Positions 59,583-64,000 of a DNA stretch of 64,000 bases are shown in pieces. Source of the stretch: DATKFM01 sp046154965. Lineage in GTDB: Bacteria; Pseudomonadota; Alphaproteobacteria; Dongiales; Dongiaceae. Under the pieces are notes generated by a model that searched no databases, was not told the origin of the DNA, and worked only from the letters and a program-made list of their open reading frames with translations. A program made the translations under genes and the position numbers. The DNA lies in contig JBJXDY010000056.1 of NCBI GenBank assembly GCA_046154965.1, positions 25,196 through 89,195 of the forward strand. Direction: 5' to 3'. How positions within the stretch are numbered: position 1 is the first letter of the stretch; every line of letters starts with the position of its first letter.

Positions 59583-60122
59583 ATGCCGAGCAACGCAGCG
59601 CCCGATGACAGTGACGGCGATGAGGAACTCGCCCCCTTGCCGGCGGGCTCGCCGAACTACATGACGCCGGCGGGCTTCCGCCGCCTGGACGAAGAGCTCA
59701 AGCAGCTCAGCCGAGTCGAGCGGCCGAAGATCGTCGAGGTGGTGTCCTGGGCGGCGGGCAATGGCGACCGGTCGGAGAATGGCGACTACATCTACGGCAA
59801 GCGGCGGCTGCGGGAGATCGACCGGCGCATCCGCTTCCTGCGCAAGCGCCTGGAGGCTTCCAAAGTCGTCGACCCGGCGCAGCAGACCAACCGCGACAAG
59901 GTCTTCTTCGGCGCCACCGTGACCTACGCAACGGCCCAGGACGAGCAACTCACCGTCAAGATCGTCGGCGTCGACGAAGCCGATTTCGAGAAAGGCCAGA
60001 TCAGCTGGGTCTCGCCCATCGCCCGCGCCCTGATGCGCGCCGGCGTCGGGGACAGCGTGAAAGTGCGCACGCCGGCCGGGCCGGAGGCGATCGAGGTCGT
60101 CAGAATCGCCTACGACACCTGA
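59583..60122 (+). CDS. greB: transcription elongation factor GreB
   Basis: A 179-residue GreA/GreB-family factor that rescues backtracked RNA polymerase. Residues about 25-95 form the coiled coil (GFRRLDEELKQLSRVERPKI; GDRSENGDYIYGKRRLREID carries the acidic tip). The C-terminal domain has KGQISWVSPIARALMRAGVG. An acidic N-terminal extension (about 22 residues) is present. It lies 36 bases downstream of tldD. Confidence 0.95.
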   Translation: MPSNAAPDDSDGDEELAPLPAGSPNYMTPAGFRRLDEELKQLSRVERPKIVEVVSWAAGNGDRSENGDYIYGKRRLREIDRRIRFLRKRLEASKVVDPAQQTNRDKVFFGATVTYATAQDEQLTVKIVGVDEADFEKGQISWVSPIARALMRAGVGDSVKVRTPAGPEAIEVVRIAYDT

Positions 60123-60171
60123 TAAGACTGCATGCCGCCGATGCGCTGGGTCCACGAGGCTGTCGGCTGAC

Positions 60172-60213
60172 TTGATTTGACCGGGCCTTTGATATATACT
60201 TTTGGTATATATC
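60172..60213 (+). promoter_or_regulatory. vapBC promoter with overlapping operator palindrome
   Basis: TTGATT (60172-60177), 17 nt, TATACT (60195-60200) forms the promoter. A perfect 9-bp palindrome GATATATAC-N5-GTATATATC (60191-60213) covers the -10 element. Binding of VapB/VapBC there would block RNA polymerase, the usual autoregulation of type II toxin-antitoxin genes. Confidence 0.7.
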
Positions 60214-60240
60214 ATTTGTCCCGTGTTTACAGGTCCTCCA

Positions 60241-60486
60241 ATGTCAGACCGAGATGTCGCGAAAATTTTCATGCATGGCCGCAGCCAAGCGGTGCGATTG
60301 CCCATGGCCTACCGCTTGCCCGGCACGCAGGTGCGCGTTCGCCGGGTCAAAAGCGGCATTCTGCTGGAACCCATGTCCACTGATGTCGACTCCTGGTTCG
60401 CGGCGATCGATCAATTCAGCGATGTCCCCTTCATGAAAGAGGGCCGGCGTCAGCCGCCGATGCCCGAACCTGAAGATCTTTTCTAA
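60241..60486 (+). CDS. vapB: VapB-type antitoxin
   Basis: An 81-residue protein with an AbrB/VagC-like N-terminal DNA-binding half (KIFMHGRSQAVRLPMAYRLP, then VRVRRVKSGILLEP) and an acidic C-terminal tail (DSWFAAIDQFSDVPF, PEPEDLF) that would wrap the toxin. The ATG at 60241 lies 27 bases beyond the operator palindrome. Its TAA overlaps the vapC ATG by one base (TAATG). Confidence 0.85.
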   Translation: MSDRDVAKIFMHGRSQAVRLPMAYRLPGTQVRVRRVKSGILLEPMSTDVDSWFAAIDQFSDVPFMKEGRRQPPMPEPEDLF

Positions 60487-60896
60487 TGGTGTATCTTCTC
60501 GATACGAACGCCGTCATCGCAATCCTCAATAACAGACCGCTTTCGGTCCGCAGCCACCTGAGGCGCGCGCTAGCGCGGGGCAGTGCGATCGTAACATCCT
60601 CGGTGGTCCTCTACGAGCTTTGGTATGGTGTCGCGAGAAGCCAGCACAAGAAAGAGAATGCCGATCGACTGCGGGCCTTTCTGGCCGGCGCCGTTCGAGT
60701 GCTGCCCTTTCAGGAAGATGACGCCGCAGTGGCCGGCGAACTTCGCGCCGAACTCGAATCCAAGGGCAAGCCAATCGGTCCTTATGATCTCTTGATCGCC
60801 GCGCAGGCCCTTCGCAGTCGCGCCACGCTTGTCTCCGCTAACACCGGCGAGTTCAGCCAAGTCCGCGGCCTGGCGTGGCGGAACTGGGCTGCTTAG
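60486..60896 (+). CDS. vapC: VapC-type PIN-domain ribonuclease toxin
   Basis: A 136-residue PIN-domain endoribonuclease. The acidic active-site positions are Asp6 in YLLDTNAVIAIL, Glu in VVLYELWYG, Asp in IGPYDLLIAAQAL and a C-terminal SANTGEF region. It probably cleaves tRNA or rRNA when free of the VapB antitoxin; the target is inferred from family only. Coupled to vapB by a one-base overlap. Confidence 0.9.
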   Translation: MVYLLDTNAVIAILNNRPLSVRSHLRRALARGSAIVTSSVVLYELWYGVARSQHKKENADRLRAFLAGAVRVLPFQEDDAAVAGELRAELESKGKPIGPYDLLIAAQALRSRATLVSANTGEFSQVRGLAWRNWAA

Positions 60897-60906
60897 AAAG
60901 GCAGTC

Positions 60907-61593
60907 ATGAAGAATGCGTCGTCCGAGCCCCACTTCACCCCCCGCTTCTTCACCTTCCTCCGCGCGCTTAAGCACAACAACGAGCGTGCCTGGTTCCAGG
61001 CCAACAAGGAGCGCTATATCGCCGATGTGCAGCAGGCGATGCTACGCTTCATCGCCGATTTCGCCGAGCCGTTGCGCAAGATATCCAAGAACTTCATCGC
61101 CGATCCCAAGCCGGTGGGCGGCTCGATGTTCCGGGTCTATCGCGACACCCGCTTTTCCCGCGACAAGACGCCGTACAAGACCCACGCGTCGGCCCATTTC
61201 CGCCATACCCAGGCAACCCGCAACGTGCATGCGCCCGGCTTCTATCTCCATCTGGAGCCCGGCGAGTGCTTCATCGGCGGCGGAATCTGGCTGCCGGAGG
61301 CGGCAACCCTGAAAAAGCTGCGCGACGCCATCGCCTATGACGCGGAGGGCTGGCGCAAGGTGAAACGCAAGATCACGGACATCGAGGGCGACGGGCTGAC
61401 CCGGCCGCCCCAGGGTTATGATCCCGCCCATCCCTTCATCGACGACCTCAAGCGCAAAAGCCATTTTTCCCACGCCGCGTTCAGCGAGGCGGAGGTCTGC
61501 AGCCCGCGCTTCCTCGCCCGCTGCGCCGAAGCCTGCCGCGCCCGGGCACCGCTAATGCAGTTCCTCACCGAGGCCGTCGATCTGGATTGGTAG
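60907..61593 (+). CDS. DUF2461 domain protein
   Basis: A 228-residue protein matching DUF2461: FFTFLRALKHNNERAWFQAN at the N-terminus, PVGGSMFRVYRDTRFSRDK, and GFYLHLEPGECFIGGGIWLP. Function unknown. It starts at ATG 60907, 10 bases after the vapC stop, so it might be read through from the toxin-antitoxin unit. Conserved and widespread in proteobacteria. Confidence 0.88.
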   Translation: MKNASSEPHFTPRFFTFLRALKHNNERAWFQANKERYIADVQQAMLRFIADFAEPLRKISKNFIADPKPVGGSMFRVYRDTRFSRDKTPYKTHASAHFRHTQATRNVHAPGFYLHLEPGECFIGGGIWLPEAATLKKLRDAIAYDAEGWRKVKRKITDIEGDGLTRPPQGYDPAHPFIDDLKRKSHFSHAAFSEAEVCSPRFLARCAEACRARAPLMQFLTEAVDLDW

Positions 61594-61643
61594 GCGCCCG
61601 CATGCCGCAAGGCCAGAAGCCACCATCGCGGAATAGCCGGCCG

Positions 61644-62573
61644 CTATAGCGACAGGCACCAGTGCTGGCCCACCAGGTCCTTGCCGAAGGAGTGGTGCGT
61701 CTCTTCCTTGATCAGCTTGAACCCCGCCGCCTCGTAGATCTTGCGCGCGGAGACCAGGATGTCGTTGGTCCATAGCGCGAGGGTCTTGTAGCCCTTGGCG
61801 CGGGCGAAGCGGATGCATTCCTCCACCAGCCGGCGGCCGAGTCCTTGCCCGCGCGCCTTCGCGTCCACATGCAGCATGCGCAGCCGCGCGACCTCGTCGG
61901 AATCCTTGACCAGGAACACCGCGCCGACGACCTCGCCGTCCAGCTCCGCCACCCAGCAGCGCTCCTTTTGGGGATCGAAATTGCGGATGAACTTGGCAGT
62001 GATCTCGGCGACCAGGGCTTCGAATTCATCGTTCCAGCCATGCTCCTCGGCATAGACCCGCGCCTGGCGGTGGACGATCCAGCCCATGTCGCCGACGCGA
62101 TGGTCCCTGAGCACGAACAGCGGCGGGCCGTCGTCACGGCTGCGGGCGAGGATGCGCCGCACCTGGGCCAGGGATTGGGTCAGGCGCCGGAGCTGTCCTT
62201 CGTCCAGGCCTTCGACCATCGCGCCGATCTCGTCCTGGGAGGTCTTGTTGATCTGACGGAAGGCGGCCTTGCCGGCGGCGGTGAGGCTAAGGGCCGCCTG
62301 CCGCCGGTCCTCGGCCCGTGGTGTGCGCTTCAGCAGCTTTTTCTTTTCGAACCGCGCGAGGATGCGACTGAGATAGCCGGGATCGAAGCGCAGGGATTGC
62401 ACGAGGTCGCTGGCGGTGAGGCCGTCGCGGTGCGCGATTTCATAGAGCACCCGCCCTTCGCTCAGCGTGAAGGAGCTCTTCAGGAAATGCTCGTCCAGCA
62501 GGCCGATGACGCCGGTGTAGTAGCGGTTGAATCGCCTGATCTCGGCGACGGAGCTGTCGAAGGGTTCGGACAC
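61644..62573 (-). CDS. MarR-type regulator fused to GNAT acetyltransferase
   Basis: A 309-residue two-domain protein. Residues 1-145 form a MarR-like winged helix (ASDLVQSLRFDPGYLSRILA; KRTPRAEDRRQAALSLTAAG for the wing). Residues 150-309 form a GNAT domain (LRMLHVDAKARGQGLGRRLV as the acetyl-CoA loop, ARKIYEAAGFKLI). Such fusions are known as bifunctional HTH/GNAT proteins and may sense and acetylate a small molecule or drug; that is inferred. It starts with GTG at 62573. Confidence 0.9.
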   Translation of the reverse strand: MSEPFDSSVAEIRRFNRYYTGVIGLLDEHFLKSSFTLSEGRVLYEIAHRDGLTASDLVQSLRFDPGYLSRILARFEKKKLLKRTPRAEDRRQAALSLTAAGKAAFRQINKTSQDEIGAMVEGLDEGQLRRLTQSLAQVRRILARSRDDGPPLFVLRDHRVGDMGWIVHRQARVYAEEHGWNDEFEALVAEITAKFIRNFDPQKERCWVAELDGEVVGAVFLVKDSDEVARLRMLHVDAKARGQGLGRRLVEECIRFARAKGYKTLALWTNDILVSARKIYEAAGFKLIKEETHHSFGKDLVGQHWCLSL

Positions 62574-62659
62574 GGGGTTGTACCGGCTGGAAGGTAATTG
62601 TTGATTTTAGCATGCAGATAGTTGCTTCAGTCAACTATTAAGACGCCAATACGCCAATG

Positions 62660-62826
62660 TTGTCATCCCGGAAACCGAGCGTCACCGAGGTTATCTGGGG
62701 GCCCGTGCACACCCGGAAGCGGTGGGGTAACTTGACGAATTCAGTGTGCTTGTTGGGGTCCCGGGCTCGGCCGCACGAGACCAACGCTACGCGTTTGCTC
62801 GGGAAGCGGCGGCCCCGGGATGACAA
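62660..62826. repeat. intergenic element with 12-bp terminal inverted repeats
   Basis: TTGTCATCCCGG (62660-62671) and CCGGGATGACAA (62815-62826) are perfect inverted copies bounding 167 bases in the gap between the MarR-GNAT gene and gshA. The interior has no gene. It resembles a small non-autonomous or palindromic intergenic element; the class is not certain. Confidence 0.55.
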
Positions 62827-62857
62827 GAAATGACTTACTACCTGCGCCGCGCCCGCC

Positions 62858-64000
62858 TCAGCACGCCACCGGCACCGGCACCCGGGGATCCGCATCCCAA
62901 TAAGCGAAATCGCGGAAGGCGGGATCGACGCTGCCGCCCCAGCGGCCATGATAGAGCGCGAGCTTTTCCTCGGCGGGGCAGCGGCCGGTTTCGGCGATCA
63001 CATGCAGGGGATCGAGGAAGCGGGTCTCGTCGCGGCCCTGCTTGTCCAACCGGGCGCGGCGGTTCAGGCCGGCGCGGGCGATCTCCAGCACCTGCAGCGC
63101 CAGCTCCTGCACCGGGCGGCCGCGGAACCTGGCCTTCAGCGCCGCCTTGGGCACGTCGGCGCGGAGCTGCTCGCGCTCTTCCATCGTCCAGGACTTGCAG
63201 AGGTCCCAGGCGGCATCAAGAGAGGCGTCGTCATAGAGCAGCCCGACCCAGAGCGCCGGCAGGGCGCAGAGCCGGTCCGAGGCGCCGCTGTCGGCGCCGC
63301 GCATTTCCAGGAATCTCTTCAGGCGCACCTCCGGGAAAGCGGTGGTGAGATGATCGGTCCAGTCGCCCATGCCCGGCGTATGGCCGGGATAGGCCGGCAG
63401 GCGGCCTTGCATGAAATCGCGGAAGGACTGGCCGCTGGCATCGATGTACTGGCCGTCGCGATAGACGAAATACATCGGCACATCGAGCATCCAGTCGACA
63501 TAGCGCTCGAAGCCATAGCCCTCCTCGAACACGAAGGGCAGCTGCCCGCAGCGGTCGGGATCGGTGTCGGTCCAGACATTGCTGCGGAAGCTCATGAAGC
63601 CGTTCGGCTTGCCCTCCGTGAACGGCGAATCCGCGAACAGCGCCGTGGCGATGGGCTGCAGCGCCAGGCTGGCGCGCATCTTCTTCACCATGTCCGCTTC
63701 CGAGCTGAAATCCAAATTCACCTGCACGGTGCAGGTGCGCAGCATCATGTCGAGGCCGAGCTTGCCCTTGCGCAGCATGTGGTCGCGCATGATCTTGTAG
63801 CGGCCCTTGGGCATCCAGCCGATATCCTCGCGCCGCCATTTCGGATCGAAGCCCATGCCCAGCATATCGACGCCGATCTCGCTGGCGACCTCGCGCACCT
63901 GCTTCAGGTGGGTGCCGATCTCGCCGCAGGTCTGATGCACGGTTTCCAGCGGCGCGCCCGACAGCTCGAACTGGCCGCCCGGCTCCAGGGTGATATTGCA
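62858..64000 (-). CDS. gshA: glutamate-cysteine ligase (plant/alphaproteobacterial type), N-terminus cut by window edge
   Basis: 381 residues are visible; the frame stays open to the right edge. It makes gamma-glutamylcysteine, the first step of glutathione synthesis. The segment at the edge reads ITLEPGGQFELSGAPLETVH; further in are MLRTCTVQVNLDFSSEADM, GFMSFRSNVWTDTDPDRCG and FPEVRLKRFLEMRGAD, all typical of the GCS2/plant-type enzyme of alphaproteobacteria. The missing part is probably about 75 residues. Glutathione made by it would serve glutaredoxin and the peroxiredoxins in this window. Confidence 0.94.
   Translation of the reverse strand, partial: CNITLEPGGQFELSGAPLETVHQTCGEIGTHLKQVREVASEIGVDMLGMGFDPKWRREDIGWMPKGRYKIMRDHMLRKGKLGLDMMLRTCTVQVNLDFSSEADMVKKMRASLALQPIATALFADSPFTEGKPNGFMSFRSNVWTDTDPDRCGQLPFVFEEGYGFERYVDWMLDVPMYFVYRDGQYIDASGQSFRDFMQGRLPAYPGHTPGMGDWTDHLTTAFPEVRLKRFLEMRGADSGASDRLCALPALWVGLLYDDASLDAAWDLCKSWTMEEREQLRADVPKAALKARFRGRPVQELALQVLEIARAGLNRRARLDKQGRDETRFLDPLHVIAETGRCPAEEKLALYHGRWGGSVDPAFRDFAYWDADPRVPVPVAC

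Noticed and set aside
60121..60240. tRNA or attachment site next to vapBC
   Set aside because: No cloverleaf or direct repeats found; the palindrome there fits a toxin-antitoxin operator.
57849..60305. An 818-codon minus-strand frame across tldD and greB
   Set aside because: It covers two well-identified plus-strand genes and shows no protein family features.

Overview
The window is GC-rich bacterial chromosome with tightly packed genes. The gene content and order point to an aerobic alphaproteobacterium, probably of the Rhodospirillales or a close relative. Pointers are an aa3-type cytochrome c oxidase operon ctaC-ctaD-ctaB-coxF-ctaG-ctaE followed by DUF983 and surf1, with tldD divergent from ctaC; an argJ/parvulin/secA block with a GNAT-Nudix (MutT) gene; xerD back to back with aroK-aroB; a comF/grxC/carbon-nitrogen hydrolase block; a plant-type glutamate-cysteine ligase; and a Rhodobacter-type malyl-CoA lyase. 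The species cannot be named from the sequence. I see no tRNA, rRNA, CRISPR array, prophage or complete insertion sequence.

Layout. 1-3363 (-): most of a large RTX calcium-binding secreted protein, cut by the left edge. 3.5-12.2 kb: DUF1178, a methyltransferase, a 1-Cys peroxiredoxin with a clear terminator, a cupin, a WYL regulator with its VOC partner and a candidate operator, carbon-nitrogen hydrolase-grxC-comF, a secreted intradiol dioxygenase-like protein, an alcohol dehydrogenase, an NDUFAF5-like methyltransferase, and a small unknown gene behind two perfect CRP-type sites. 12.3-20.6 kb: GNAT-Nudix fusion, argJ, parvulin, secA, accA and malyl-CoA lyase. 20.8-26.9 kb: xerD, a secreted unknown protein with a 46-residue membrane protein, aroK-aroB, DUF2889, a small exported protein and bolA. 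27-31 kb: a DMT transporter and a three-gene sugar or polyol catabolic set. 31-34.9 kb: rnhA, a trimethylamine/histamine dehydrogenase-type flavoprotein, palindromic repeats, DUF4259 and a Prx5-type peroxiredoxin. 35-41.2 kb: DsbD/ScsB, YqgE, a RimJ-like GNAT, an M16 peptidase and thrC.

41.2-50.8 kb looks accessory. It holds an unexplained strong promoter, a palindromic repeat, a GNAT remnant, a methyltransferase, an exported unknown protein, a SARP-type regulator with TPRs, a lipoprotein hydrolase with a hemerythrin, dodecin, a membrane protein and an M32 carboxypeptidase. 50.8-57.7 kb is the oxidase cluster. 58.1-64 kb carries tldD, greB, a vapBC toxin-antitoxin pair with an operator palindrome, DUF2461, a MarR-GNAT fusion, another intergenic repeat and the 3' part of gshA.

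The cta genes, surf1 and coxF build the terminal oxidase and its haem and copper centres. grxC, gshA, DsbD and two peroxiredoxins form a thiol/peroxide defence theme. aroK-aroB, thrC, argJ and accA are core biosynthesis. The most notable observations are the amine dehydrogenase-type enzyme whose substrate-pocket residues resemble histamine dehydrogenase, the unexplained consensus promoter upstream of thrC, the paired CRP-type sites, and several families of intergenic palindromes, one of which supplies a gene's stop codon. No clearly new multi-gene system stood out.
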